Shown one piece after another: positions 27,575-38,141 of a stretch of DNA of 64,000 bases; position 1 is the stretch's first letter; every line of letters starts with the position of its first letter. The translations under genes were made by a program, and so were the position numbers. The DNA is taken from contig NZ_VFPE01000001.1 of NCBI RefSeq assembly GCF_006783905.1, positions 930,001-994,000 of the forward strand, written 5' to 3'. The notes beneath the pieces are model-generated. The model had not been told where the DNA came from, made no database searches, and was given only the letters and a program-made list of their open reading frames with translations. This stretch comes from Microbacterium kyungheense (GTDB taxonomy: Bacteria > Actinomycetota > Actinomycetes > Actinomycetales > Microbacteriaceae).

Positions 27575-30442
27575 TCAGGCGATCGCGGTCCGGCGCGTGA
27601 GGTCGGGGTCGCGCGGCGGCACCAGCCATGACACCGTGGCGATCGCCAGCGGGAGGCCCACCGCGAGCATCGCGAGCACCGTCCACGGTATGTCCGCGGC
27701 GCGCAGATCCAGCTGTGACTGGAGCGCGAAGCCGAGCGGTGGAAGGATGCCGGCGACCGTCCCCGACAGCGTGCCGAAGCCCGCGATCACGAGGCCCTGC
27801 CAGAACCCGATGCGCCGGCGGAGCCTCCGGGTGCCGCCGATCGCGGTGAGCGTGGCGTCATCGGGGCGTCGTTCGTAACGGGCGAGTCCGAGTGCGACGG
27901 CGCTCGCGCCGAGCACGAGGACGGCGACGCCGGCGAGACTCGGCACCATCCACACGGCGCTGCTCGGCGGCCCTGTCTCGAACCGCGGTGCGAGCGCCCA
28001 TCCCTCGCCCTGGACGAGTGCGGACTGTTCGGCGACCCTGTCGAGGTCGCTCACCGGAGGCGGCTGTGCGAACCCCGCGACCACCGACTCCGGCTGAGCG
28101 ACGATGCCGAGGCGAGCGGCCGTCGACGGCGCGATGGCGATCGAGATGGGCTGGTTCGGGCGGTCGACGGTGATCGCGTCGAGCCGGTCGGTCCAGAGCG
28201 GTTCGGCGAAGTCGGGCGGGGCGGACTCTCCGGGTAATGCCCTGCTGGTGTCCCAGATGTTGTCGGGCGCACGGCCCTCGCTCGCGTCGCGCGCCGTCCA
28301 GGCAGCCAGCTCGATCCTGCCGTCGGTGACGTAGCGGGGATCCGCGGCGAGCGCCGCGCCGGCACGGTACGCGGCGAGCTGTCCGGCTGACAGCTTCATG
28401 CCGAGCGCCACCTCGAGCTCGCCGGGCGTGATGACCGAAATGGGGTTCGTCGGGTGCTGCCCGTTCGTCGAGAAGCTCTCGATGACGTTCGGATCGAGGA
28501 GGTGGCGCGAGGGGAGCAGCGCCATCACGAACTCCGATTCGGCGTCGTCCGCGCGCTGCGCGAGGAACCACGGGTCCGGCTGGGCGCTGACGACGGCGAT
28601 GTCGTCAGCGCCCGCACTCCTCGCCAGATCCGCCGCGCGTGCGATGGCGGTGCGCGCGGCGTCCGGCGTGAGGGCATCCATCCCGGACGGCGTCACCTCG
28701 ATGGACAGTGCCCCCAGCGGCGCCGCGTAGAACCACGTCCGTGCCGAGGAGGCCGACTGCATCGCGGACTGCCCGATCGCGAACACACCCAGGAACACGG
28801 TGGCCGCGATCGCCGCGAACGCGGGAACCGTGCGCGAGGCGTTCGCCGCGGCGTCACGCGCGGCCAGCCGCGCCGAGAGACCGACCCTCGACAGTCCACG
28901 GGCGGCCCACCACAACAGCCAGGCGCCTGAGACGAGGACGCCGATCTGGACGAGGACCGGCCCGACGACGATCCCGACGGGCGGGAGCGTCCGCAGCGGC
29001 GAGTCGTACGGCACGGTGCTGGAGCTGAGAGCGGTCGCGGCGGCTGCGGCGGCCGCGGTGACACCGATGCCGGCGAGCAGCAGCACACTGCCCCAGATCG
29101 GCCGCGAAGCGCGCGGCCGCTGCGGGCGCCGGGCACCGCGGAGGGCGCCGATGACGTCGCTGCGGGTCACGGTCCGCGCGGGCATCAGCGCCGAGGCGGT
29201 GCCGACGACGGCTGCGAACGCGAAGACGATCGCGAGCATCGGCCACGGCACATGGAAGCCCCAGTAGCGGGTGGCGCTGCCGTCCTGCGTCAGCTGCATC
29301 ACGAGAGCAGCCACGCCGATCCCTGCGACGATGCCGATGACGCCCCCGACGATGCCGAGCACCGTGCCTTGCAGGGCGATGGTGCGTGCGAGGTCGCGCG
29401 GGCGGGCGCCGACGCTCGCCACCATCGCGAGGGAGCGCTGCTGCCGACGGGCCGAGACGGCGAAGGCGGCGCCCGCGAGCATGACCGCGACGTACGCGAC
29501 GAAGGCGCCGGCCACGGCGAGCACGGTGAGGATCGTCCACATCGAGCTCAGCCACGCGTCCTGTGCGCTCGCTCCTTCGATCGCGGTCACGGTGGGCGGG
29601 TCGAGGTCGATCTGCCGCGAGTAGGCGACGATGCCCTTCGCGTTCAGCCGCTGCACGTCCTGCCACGAGATCGCGGTGTCGGGCAGATACCACCGCGGCT
29701 CGCCCGGGACGAGATCCGCCCCGGGAAGGAACACCGCCGCGACGGCATCAGGGATCGTCGCGGCATCCAACGTGCCGACCACGGTGAACGCGCGGCCGGC
29801 GTCCGGCCCGGCGAGGGCGAGCTCCCCGCCGATCGCGATTCCGAGGCGGTCCAGGGCGGCGGCGGTGACCATGGCTTCGTCCGCGCCCGCGGCACGCACC
29901 CCGCCCGTGAGGTCGAACCGCCCGGCGAAGCGCGGATCCCAGGCGGGCCCGCCCCACGCTTCGAGGCGGGCCGTGCCGCCGAGCGTCTTCACCGCCACGT
30001 CGCCGTGGGTCAGCTCGATCGTCTCGGCGCCACGGGGGAGCCACGGCACGGGGCTCGCCACCGGCCCGCCCGGCGGGATCTGCCACCCGCCGCCGTCCGT
30101 GACAGGGTAGCCGTTCCAGTCCGGCCGGTTCGGAGCCTGCCAGAACCCCGCGTCGGGCACACCGGCCGGTCTCACCCAGGCCTGCATGCCGCCGAGCTCG
30201 ACGGTGCTCCGCTCCTCGGCGGTGCCCACCGAGCTCATCGCGTAGACGGCGTAGGCGCTCATCGCCGCGATCGGCAGCGCCACGAGCGTCATCACCAGGG
30301 CGCTCGCACCCTTCGCGCGCCAGACCTGCCGACGGGCGAGACGCGCCGCCACACGCCAGCGTGCCCACGCCGACGGACGGCCACGGGGCGCGGCATCCCT
30401 CGGCGTCGCCTCGGTGACGGAGGCCTCCAGCAGTCCGGTCAT
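27575..30442 (-). CDS. FtsX-like ABC transporter permease (large, two-repeat type)
   Basis: A 955-residue membrane protein of the FtsX/MacB permease superfamily with the long architecture: a first helix (GASALVMTLVALPIAAMSAYAVYAM), an extracytoplasmic domain of about 240 residues, a block of three helices (WTILTVLAVAGAFVAYVAVMLAG, ALQGTVLGIVGGVIGIVAGIG, MLAIVFAFAAVVGTASALMP), a central pair, a second external domain and a final three-helix block. The cytoplasmic RQQRSLAMVASVGARPRDL and TLTAIGGTRRLRRRIG segments are the conserved coupling loops. Such permeases usually move lipids, peptides or drugs out of the membrane, or transmit force to envelope enzymes. It overlaps its ATPase gene by four bases and is last in a six-gene operon. 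Confidence 0.9.
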   Translation of the reverse strand: MTGLLEASVTEATPRDAAPRGRPSAWARWRVAARLARRQVWRAKGASALVMTLVALPIAAMSAYAVYAMSSVGTAEERSTVELGGMQAWVRPAGVPDAGFWQAPNRPDWNGYPVTDGGGWQIPPGGPVASPVPWLPRGAETIELTHGDVAVKTLGGTARLEAWGGPAWDPRFAGRFDLTGGVRAAGADEAMVTAAALDRLGIAIGGELALAGPDAGRAFTVVGTLDAATIPDAVAAVFLPGADLVPGEPRWYLPDTAISWQDVQRLNAKGIVAYSRQIDLDPPTVTAIEGASAQDAWLSSMWTILTVLAVAGAFVAYVAVMLAGAAFAVSARRQQRSLAMVASVGARPRDLARTIALQGTVLGIVGGVIGIVAGIGVAALVMQLTQDGSATRYWGFHVPWPMLAIVFAFAAVVGTASALMPARTVTRSDVIGALRGARRPQRPRASRPIWGSVLLLAGIGVTAAAAAAATALSSSTVPYDSPLRTLPPVGIVVGPVLVQIGVLVSGAWLLWWAARGLSRVGLSARLAARDAAANASRTVPAFAAIAATVFLGVFAIGQSAMQSASSARTWFYAAPLGALSIEVTPSGMDALTPDAARTAIARAADLARSAGADDIAVVSAQPDPWFLAQRADDAESEFVMALLPSRHLLDPNVIESFSTNGQHPTNPISVITPGELEVALGMKLSAGQLAAYRAGAALAADPRYVTDGRIELAAWTARDASEGRAPDNIWDTSRALPGESAPPDFAEPLWTDRLDAITVDRPNQPISIAIAPSTAARLGIVAQPESVVAGFAQPPPVSDLDRVAEQSALVQGEGWALAPRFETGPPSSAVWMVPSLAGVAVLVLGASAVALGLARYERRPDDATLTAIGGTRRLRRRIGFWQGLVIAGFGTLSGTVAGILPPLGFALQSQLDLRAADIPWTVLAMLAVGLPLAIATVSWLVPPRDPDLTRRTAIA

Positions 30443-31155
30443 GCGCCTGTCAGCAGGCTCTCGGCGCCGGCCCGGCGGGTCTGATCGACCATGCGGCCGT
30501 CGCGCAGGAAGACGATGCGATCGGCGAACGCGGCGTGGCGCGCCTCGTGGGTGACGAGGATGCCGGCGGCCCCGGCATCCACCCGCGCTCTGAGCATCTT
30601 CAGCACGAACTCGCCGGTGACCGAGTCGAGGGCGCCGGTGGGCTCGTCGGCGAGGATGAGCCGGCGCCCGCCGACCACGGCCCGCGCGATCGCCACCCGC
30701 TGCTGCTGGCCGCCCGACAGGTCGTCGGGATACGACGACGCCTTGCCTTCGAGCCCGACGGCGGCGAGGGCGTCCCGACCGGCGCGCCGTGCCGCCCGGG
30801 CGCGGAACCCGTCGAGCTCGAGGGGCAGGGTGACGTTCTCGAGCGCGGTCAGCGTCGGGATGAGGTTGAAGTCCTGGAACACGAACCCCAGCGAACGCCG
30901 GCGCAGACGTGCGAGTTCGCGCGGAGACTGCTCGCTGAGGTAGGCGCCCTCGACCACCACCTCGCCGGTCGTCGGGATCGCGAGCCCGCCGGCGATGGCC
31001 AGGAGCGTCGACTTGCCCGACCCCGATGGGCCCATCACCGCGACGAGCTCACCGCGCTGCACGTCGAGGTCGACGCCCGACAGCGCCGAGACGGCGGTCG
31101 CCCCGGTGCCGTACTGCTGCGTCACGCCGATGAGGCGCAGCACGGTGTCGCTCAT
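30439..31155 (-). CDS. ABC transporter ATP-binding protein (LolD/MacB type)
   Basis: A 238-residue ATPase with all motifs intact: Walker A GPSGSGKST, Q-loop FVFQDFNLIPTLTALENV, signature LSGGQQQRVAIARAVV, Walker B LILADEPTGALD and the switch His in LVTHEARHA. The FNLIPTLTALENVTLPLEL segment is typical of ATPases that pair with FtsX-like permeases. ATG 31155 overlaps the PadR gene stop by ATGA, and its own stop overlaps the permease start by ATGA, so PadR, ATPase and permease are translation-coupled. Nothing identifies the cargo. Confidence 0.94.
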   Translation of the reverse strand: MSDTVLRLIGVTQQYGTGATAVSALSGVDLDVQRGELVAVMGPSGSGKSTLLAIAGGLAIPTTGEVVVEGAYLSEQSPRELARLRRRSLGFVFQDFNLIPTLTALENVTLPLELDGFRARAARRAGRDALAAVGLEGKASSYPDDLSGGQQQRVAIARAVVGGRRLILADEPTGALDSVTGEFVLKMLRARVDAGAAGILVTHEARHAAFADRIVFLRDGRMVDQTRRAGAESLLTGA

Positions 31156-31790
31156 CGCAGGGACCCGGGCGCTTCGACAGGCCCCGCGACCGGTCCCTGA
31201 GCCTGTCGAAGGGCAGGACGCCCGCGGCGGGGCTTCTCGGTCGACAGCGCCAGCGCCATCGCATGGTCGGGATGCATCGCCAGGCGCTGCTCGGAGTGGT
31301 CGAGCCAGCGGACCTCTGCCTCGGCGGCGAAGATCATCGAGTCGACGACGAGCGACCACGCCAGCTCTTCCGGGCCGTCCGGATTCTCGCCGGCGTACTT
31401 CGCGCGGTTGAGCTCCTGCAGCTGGGCGAGCGACGCGCGCCGCTGCGTCTGGATGATGTCGGCCACCTCGACCCCCGGCAGCGTCGCGGCCACCGCCAGC
31501 TTGATGGCCAGCTCGTCGCGCGTGCCCTGCCCGCGCTCGACGGGCGAGTCGAGCCACGAGCGCACCTCTGCGGCGCCGGCATCGGTGATCTGCCAGTACA
31601 CGTGGCCCTGGTCGTCGACATCGCCCTTCTCGACGAGGCCGTCGCGTTCGAGGCGGTCGAGCGTGTTGTAGATCTGGCCGACGTTCAACGGCCATGTGGA
31701 ACCGGTGCGCCGGTCGAACTCGGCGCGCAGCTGATACCCGTAGCACGGGCCCTGATCGAGGATGGCCAGCAGGCTCTGGCGGACGGACAT
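31152..31790 (-). CDS. PadR family transcriptional regulator
   Basis: A 212-residue regulator. The winged helix (1-85) reads MSVRQSLLAILDQGPCYGYQLRAEFD, then PLNVGQIYNTLDRLERDGLVEKGDVDDQGHVYWQITDAG. The C-terminal helical dimerisation domain (about 95-180) is typical of the Vir branch of PadR proteins. The last 20 residues (ALRQAQGP...GSLR) are encoded by a dispersed palindromic repeat with arms CTTCGACAGGC and look like a later addition. ATG 31790 has AAGGAGA seven bases upstream. It sits between two ABC systems and probably represses the operon from the palindromes upstream of the first gene, released by a drug-like or membrane signal. The target site is inferred. Confidence 0.92.
   Translation of the reverse strand: MSVRQSLLAILDQGPCYGYQLRAEFDRRTGSTWPLNVGQIYNTLDRLERDGLVEKGDVDDQGHVYWQITDAGAAEVRSWLDSPVERGQGTRDELAIKLAVAATLPGVEVADIIQTQRRASLAQLQELNRAKYAGENPDGPEELAWSLVVDSMIFAAEAEVRWLDHSEQRLAMHPDHAMALALSTEKPRRGRPALRQAQGPVAGPVEAPGSLR
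31172..31211. repeat. REP-like palindrome inside the 3' end of the padR gene
   Basis: Perfect 11-bp arms CTTCGACAGGC (31172-31182) and GCCTGTCGAAG (31201-31211) flank an 18-base loop. On the minus strand it reads CTTCGACAGGCTCAGGGACC, a motif I recall as dispersed in many bacterial genomes. It encodes the last residues of PadR and ends close to the next start codon. Confidence 0.7.
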
Positions 31791-31846
31791 GGGATCTCCT
31801 TCGGGACGGAGTGCTGCTGCGCCCGGGCTGGAGCGCAGACGGAGTG

Positions 31847-33058
31847 TCAGAAGCGGAGTGCGTCGATGACGTTGGACCTCACAGCCATGAGTGCGGGGAT
31901 GAAGCCGGCCAGCGCACCGATCGCGACGGCGGCGATGAGCCCGACGACGGCGGCCCGCATCGGGAACGGCGGGATGTCCTGCATCCCCTGGAACATGTCG
32001 AGCACGAACGGCGCCTTCAGGATCGCGACGGCCAGGGCGATGCCGATCACGCCGGCGACCGCGGTGGCCACGACGCTCTCCAGCAGCACCGAGGTGAAGA
32101 TGCGGCCCCCGGTCGCGCCGAAGCTGCGACGCACCCCGATCTCGCGGATGCGCTGGCGCATGGCCACGAGCTGGATGTTGACGAGGCCGAGACCGCCGAG
32201 GAGCAGCACGAGCCCGGCGATGGCGCCGGTGATGAGCTCGAACATCGCGGCCGAGCTCTTGGCCTCGGGCCGCGACGCCCAGTCCGTGCGCGAGACCATG
32301 ACCTCGACGCCCTTGTCGACACCGGCGCGCAGGTCCATCGCGAGGACGGGTCCGACGTCGGCCACGCCCTCCTCGGGCACCCACACCTCCCACGTCACCG
32401 ACGAGTCCGCGGGCAGGGCGTCGACGCGGGCCGCGTACGAGTCGTACAGCATGGTGGCGAGCTTCTCGTTGTCGCCGTCGTACACGCGCGGGGTCACGCC
32501 GATGACCGGGTACGAACCGGCGACGTCGCCGGTCAGCGGCAGTGCGAAGCCGGCGGCGAGATCGGGGCGGCCGTAGACGTCCCACAGCGCCTCGGTGATC
32601 ACCACGGGCGGGGCGAGCAGCTCGGCGTCTGCCTCATCGAACCAGCGGCCCTCCAGCAGGGCCGTGCGGTGGATGATCGGGTAGGCGGGGTCGACGAGCC
32701 GCACGTTCAGCGTCTGGACCTGCTCGGGCGTCTGCACCTGGACCGCCACCGGATTGACGATGCGCGTGAGGTACGAGAACGAGTACCGCCCCGACACGTC
32801 CTGCACGTGCGCGTCGAAGGTCTCCCAGTCCATCGGCGTGCCGTCGGTGCGCATCGCCGAGACCGACACCGTCGCCGGCCGGCCGCCGCTCTGGTCGGAC
32901 TGCTCCGCCATCTGCTGCTGCTGGTACTCGCTGAGCGCGACCACGGCGGTGAGCGCGCCGACCGACACCGCGATGCCGATGAGGCTGAGCAGCACCCGCA
33001 GCTTGTGGTGCCGCAGCTCCGACCATGCTTCGCCGAGCGCGCCGATCAGGCCGGTCAC
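31847..33058 (-). CDS. MacB-like ABC transporter permease
   Basis: A 403-residue permease of the MacB/FtsX family with the classic four-helix plan: an N-terminal amphipathic stretch and helix (LRVLLSLIGIAVSVGALTAVVAL), an external domain of about 230 residues, then three helices (FELITGAIAGLVLLLGGLGLVNI, VVATAVAGVIGIALAVAIL, AAVVGLIAAVAIGALAGFIPAL). The conserved loop RQRIREIGVRRSFGATGGRI and the C-terminus RSNVIDALRF are diagnostic. The GTG start overlaps the stop of the ATPase gene by four bases (GTGA). With the ATPase and the HlyD-like protein upstream it forms a three-part exporter set. The PadR gene follows after 56 bases. Confidence 0.93.
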   Translation of the reverse strand: MTGLIGALGEAWSELRHHKLRVLLSLIGIAVSVGALTAVVALSEYQQQQMAEQSDQSGGRPATVSVSAMRTDGTPMDWETFDAHVQDVSGRYSFSYLTRIVNPVAVQVQTPEQVQTLNVRLVDPAYPIIHRTALLEGRWFDEADAELLAPPVVITEALWDVYGRPDLAAGFALPLTGDVAGSYPVIGVTPRVYDGDNEKLATMLYDSYAARVDALPADSSVTWEVWVPEEGVADVGPVLAMDLRAGVDKGVEVMVSRTDWASRPEAKSSAAMFELITGAIAGLVLLLGGLGLVNIQLVAMRQRIREIGVRRSFGATGGRIFTSVLLESVVATAVAGVIGIALAVAILKAPFVLDMFQGMQDIPPFPMRAAVVGLIAAVAIGALAGFIPALMAVRSNVIDALRF

Positions 33059-33963
33059 GAGGCCACCTCCACCGGGTCGGCGTCGGTCGCGGTCGCGGTC
33101 TCGGACTCGGACTCGGACTCGGACGACGGAGTGGATGCCGTGTCCTCCGGCTCTCCGACGACCGAGGCGGCGGCATCCGCGGGTCCTGCCGCGACGCTCT
33201 CGGCGAGCTCGGGGGCGAGCGCGACGCGGTCGTACGCGGCGGCCGCCGCGGCACCCGCGGCCGGCGCTGACAGGTCGAACGGTGTGAGCACTCCGGCCTC
33301 CAGGCGGTAGTGGCGCCGCGCGCGGGCGGCGACGTGGAGGTCGTGCGTGATCGTGACGAGGGCCGCGTCCGCCTCGGAGGCGATCTCGTCCAGCAGCGCC
33401 ATGACGCTCCCACCCGTCTCGACGTCCAGCGCCCCGGTCGGCTCGTCGGCCAGGATCAGGGCCGGGCGGCGCACGAGCGCCCGCGCGATGGCGACGCGCT
33501 GCTGCTCGCCGCCCGACAGCTGCTCGGGCGTCGAGTCGATGCGATGGCCGAGGCCGACGCGTTCGAGCATCGCGGTGGCGGTGCGCCGGCGGTTCCAGAA
33601 TGCACGGCCCGACGCGTACCCCAGGGGCATCGCGACGTTCTCGAGCGCCGTGCGCCCGGCGAGCAGGTTGAACTGCTGGAACACGAACCCGACGTTGCGT
33701 CCGCGCAGCTTGTCGAGCTTGCCCTTGCGCATCCGGCGCACCGGCTCGCCGCGGAACCACACCGCGCCCTCGGACGGGCGGTCGAGCATCCCCATGAGGT
33801 TCAGCAGCGTCGATTTGCCCGAACCGCTGCGGCCGACGATGGCGACGTGGTCGCCGGCGGCGATGGCGAGCTCGACGTCACGCAGGATGTCCAGCCGCGA
33901 GTCGTCGGGGAGGATGACGTGCTTCGCCACGCCCTCCAGCCGGACGAGGCTCACCAGTTCCAT
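33055..33963 (-). CDS. MacB-like ABC transporter ATP-binding protein with acidic tail
   Basis: A 302-residue ATPase: Walker A GRSGSGKST, Q-loop FVFQQFNLLAGRTALENV, signature LSGGEQQRVAIARALV, Walker B LILADEPTGALD, switch His in TITHD. After residue 230 there is an unusual low-complexity tail of about 70 residues, Ala-rich and then acidic, with four Ser-Glu pairs encoded by a perfect four-copy TCGGAC hexamer repeat (33101-33124, seen on the plus strand). I use ATG 33963; GTG 33954 would give a four-base overlap with the upstream stop, as seen at other junctions of this operon, and is a real alternative. Confidence 0.92.
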   Translation of the reverse strand: MELVSLVRLEGVAKHVILPDDSRLDILRDVELAIAAGDHVAIVGRSGSGKSTLLNLMGMLDRPSEGAVWFRGEPVRRMRKGKLDKLRGRNVGFVFQQFNLLAGRTALENVAMPLGYASGRAFWNRRRTATAMLERVGLGHRIDSTPEQLSGGEQQRVAIARALVRRPALILADEPTGALDVETGGSVMALLDEIASEADAALVTITHDLHVAARARRHYRLEAGVLTPFDLSAPAAGAAAAAAYDRVALAPELAESVAAGPADAAASVVGEPEDTASTPSSESESESETATATDADPVEVAS

Positions 33964-34880
33964 CCCGCCGGCTCGCAGTACTCGCCGCCCATGCCGTCGT
34001 CGTAGCAGACCGGCTCGTTGCCTGCGGCGAGGCCAGGCACGTACTGCCGCACCTGCTCGCCCTCGTCGACCCCGGCCGTCACCTCGACGGTCGTGCCGTC
34101 GCTGACGCCCAGCGTGACATCGCGCTCTTCGAGTTCGCCGGTGCCGGCATCCACCCACACCACGCCGGTGCCCGACCCGCCCTTGACTGCGGTCGTGGGC
34201 ACGACGAGGACGTCCGACACGGTGCCGAGGTCGATGTCGAGCTGCGCCTGCAGCCCGGCGAACACGGTCTGGTCGGCGGGCACCGCGCACGTGACGGTCG
34301 TGGTGCCGTCTTCGGCGACCGCGACCTTGAGGCCCGTGCAGGTGAACGGCGCCGGGCCGCCCTGGATCGTGACGGCCGCCTCGGTGGGGGCGTTGAGCAG
34401 CCGGTACAGCTGCACCGGCTCGACCGTGGCCTGCACGTGGTACCGCGCCGGGGTGAGCTTCGCCAGCTCGACGCCGATGGACGCGGGCTGGCCCTTCACG
34501 ATCGCGAGCTCGGTGACCTCGCCGGCCTCGGGGGCGACGACGTCGATGTTCTTGACAGGGTCGGTCTGCTTGATCGTGAACAGCTTCTGGCCGGCGGCGA
34601 CCGACTGGCCCTCGCCGACGTCGACCGAGGTGACCAGGCCGTCGACGCCCGAGCGGACCGGGTAGGCGGCATCCCGCGCGATGGTCCCGGTGAGGCTCAG
34701 CGCGTTGACGACCTCGCCGCGCTCGACGGCGACCACGGGATCGGCGATCTGCGCGCTCGGCTCCAACGCGGCGGCGGGCGCCTGATCCGGGAAGAAGGCG
34801 ATCTTCACCAGGGCGACGGCTCCTGCCCCCACCACGATCACCATCAGGATCGGGAAGATCCATCGACGCCAGACCACCAT
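33951..34880 (-). CDS. HlyD/MacA-like periplasmic adaptor protein
   Basis: A 309-residue membrane-anchored protein: one N-terminal helix (WIFPILMVIVVGAGAVALVKIAFF), then a lipoyl/barrel-sandwich region (NALSLTGTIARDAAYPVRSGVDGLVTSVDVGEGQSVAAGQKLFTI, cited only as the fold) with VDVGEGQSVAAGQKL as the biotinyl/lipoyl hairpin, beta-barrel parts and a C-terminal membrane-proximal domain with PTTAVKGGSGTGVVWV. Four Cys residues (FTCTGL, VTCAVP, PVCYDD, EYCEPA) may form disulfides outside the membrane. In Gram-positives such adaptors cap MacB-type exporters. ATG 34880 has a GAGAGG site. It is the first gene of a six-gene operon. Confidence 0.88.
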   Translation of the reverse strand: MVVWRRWIFPILMVIVVGAGAVALVKIAFFPDQAPAAALEPSAQIADPVVAVERGEVVNALSLTGTIARDAAYPVRSGVDGLVTSVDVGEGQSVAAGQKLFTIKQTDPVKNIDVVAPEAGEVTELAIVKGQPASIGVELAKLTPARYHVQATVEPVQLYRLLNAPTEAAVTIQGGPAPFTCTGLKVAVAEDGTTTVTCAVPADQTVFAGLQAQLDIDLGTVSDVLVVPTTAVKGGSGTGVVWVDAGTGELEERDVTLGVSDGTTVEVTAGVDEGEQVRQYVPGLAAGNEPVCYDDGMGGEYCEPAGWNW

Positions 34881-34897
34881 GTCGTACCTCTCCGTCG

Positions 34898-34935
34898 GGG
34901 TATACCCAGTATGTAGTGACCGAGTATATACATAC
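34898..34935 (-). promoter_or_regulatory. Control region of the ABC/PadR operon with palindromes
   Basis: An AT-rich island in a GC-rich background. GGGTATACCC (34898-34907) is a perfect 10-bp palindrome. GTATGTA (34909-34915) and TACATAC (34929-34935) form a 7-bp inverted repeat with a 13-base spacer, a form typical of PadR operators (ATGT-n-ACAT). TATACT or TAnnnT -10 candidates occur inside it. It lies just upstream of the first gene of the operon that encodes PadR. Confidence 0.6.
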
Positions 34936-34951
34936 CCGGAATGCAGACGAA

Positions 34952-34982
34952 GGATGCCGTGAAGCCGTGTCCGCCGGCATCC
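34952..34982. repeat. Inverted GGATGCCG / CGGCATCC pair
   Basis: Eight-base perfect arms (34952-34959 and 34975-34982) with a 15-base loop lie between the divergent ABC operon and secA. It is another inverted pair of the over-used word, here in a region where no terminator is expected. Confidence 0.55.
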
Positions 34983-35024
34983 ACACGGCTCGCGCACCCA
35001 GCGCACACCAAGGTCACGGGTGGA

Positions 35025-35030
35025 TAACAT
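35025..35030 (+). promoter_or_regulatory. Candidate secA -10 box (TAACAT)
   Basis: TAACAT occurs in GTGGATAACAT, giving a leader of about 78 bases with a GGAGA site before the secA GTG. No convincing -35 is seen. Confidence 0.4.
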
Positions 35031-35114
35031 AGGCAGGTATGCCTGGGCCCTGGGGGCTCGGGCGGCAGCGGCGCCAGCGCGCCGCACCCGACTTCCTGAA
35101 GATGGAGACACTCC

Positions 35115-37949
<2,835 letters not shown>

Positions 37950-37955
37950 GGCGGA

Positions 37956-37996
37956 TGGATGCCGCGACCTCGGCCGACGCCGGGTCGCGGCATCCA
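37956..37996 (+). terminator. secA terminator hairpin
   Basis: A perfect 14-bp stem (TGGATGCCGCGACC, 37956-37969, with 37983-37996) and a 13-base loop lie seven bases after the secA stop. It is another inverted GGATGCC pair. Confidence 0.8.
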
Positions 37997-38004
37997 CTTC
38001 GCCC

Positions 38005-38076
38005 AGATCAGGAGATCTCGCCGAGGCAGGATGTCCTCGCGCGGATCAACCTGTGGTCGCCGGATATCCTGATCTC
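38005..38076. repeat. Palindromic repeat element, copy A
   Basis: A 72-bp imperfect hairpin: left end AGATCAGGAGATCTCGCCGA and right end reading, on the other strand, AGATCAGGATATCCGGCGAC. It resembles copy B at 44899-44971 in length, outer arms and inner GGCAGGATGTCC/ACAGGC-type segments. A fragment of its right end, CGGATATCCTGAT, recurs at 38126-38138 just before the aminotransferase gene. No protein is encoded. REP- or MITE-like; the mobilising enzyme is not in the window. Confidence 0.7.
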
Positions 38077-38129
38077 GTGCACGCGCCGGCCGGGCCACAG
38101 AGCGTGCATTGGCACCGAGCAGGCGCGGA

Positions 38130-38135
38130 TATCCT
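38130..38135 (+). promoter_or_regulatory. -10 box (TATCCT) of the aminotransferase gene
   Basis: TATCCT ends six bases before ATG 38142, with no ribosome site. The box lies inside a 13-base copy of the right end of the neighbouring palindromic repeat. Confidence 0.5.
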
Positions 38136-38141
38136 GATGCG

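Noticed and set aside
31847..33760. Single long gene covering the MacB permease and part of the ATPase region
   Set aside because: The upstream part of the frame is antisense-like Arg-rich sequence; the permease starts at GTG 33058, overlapping the ATPase stop.
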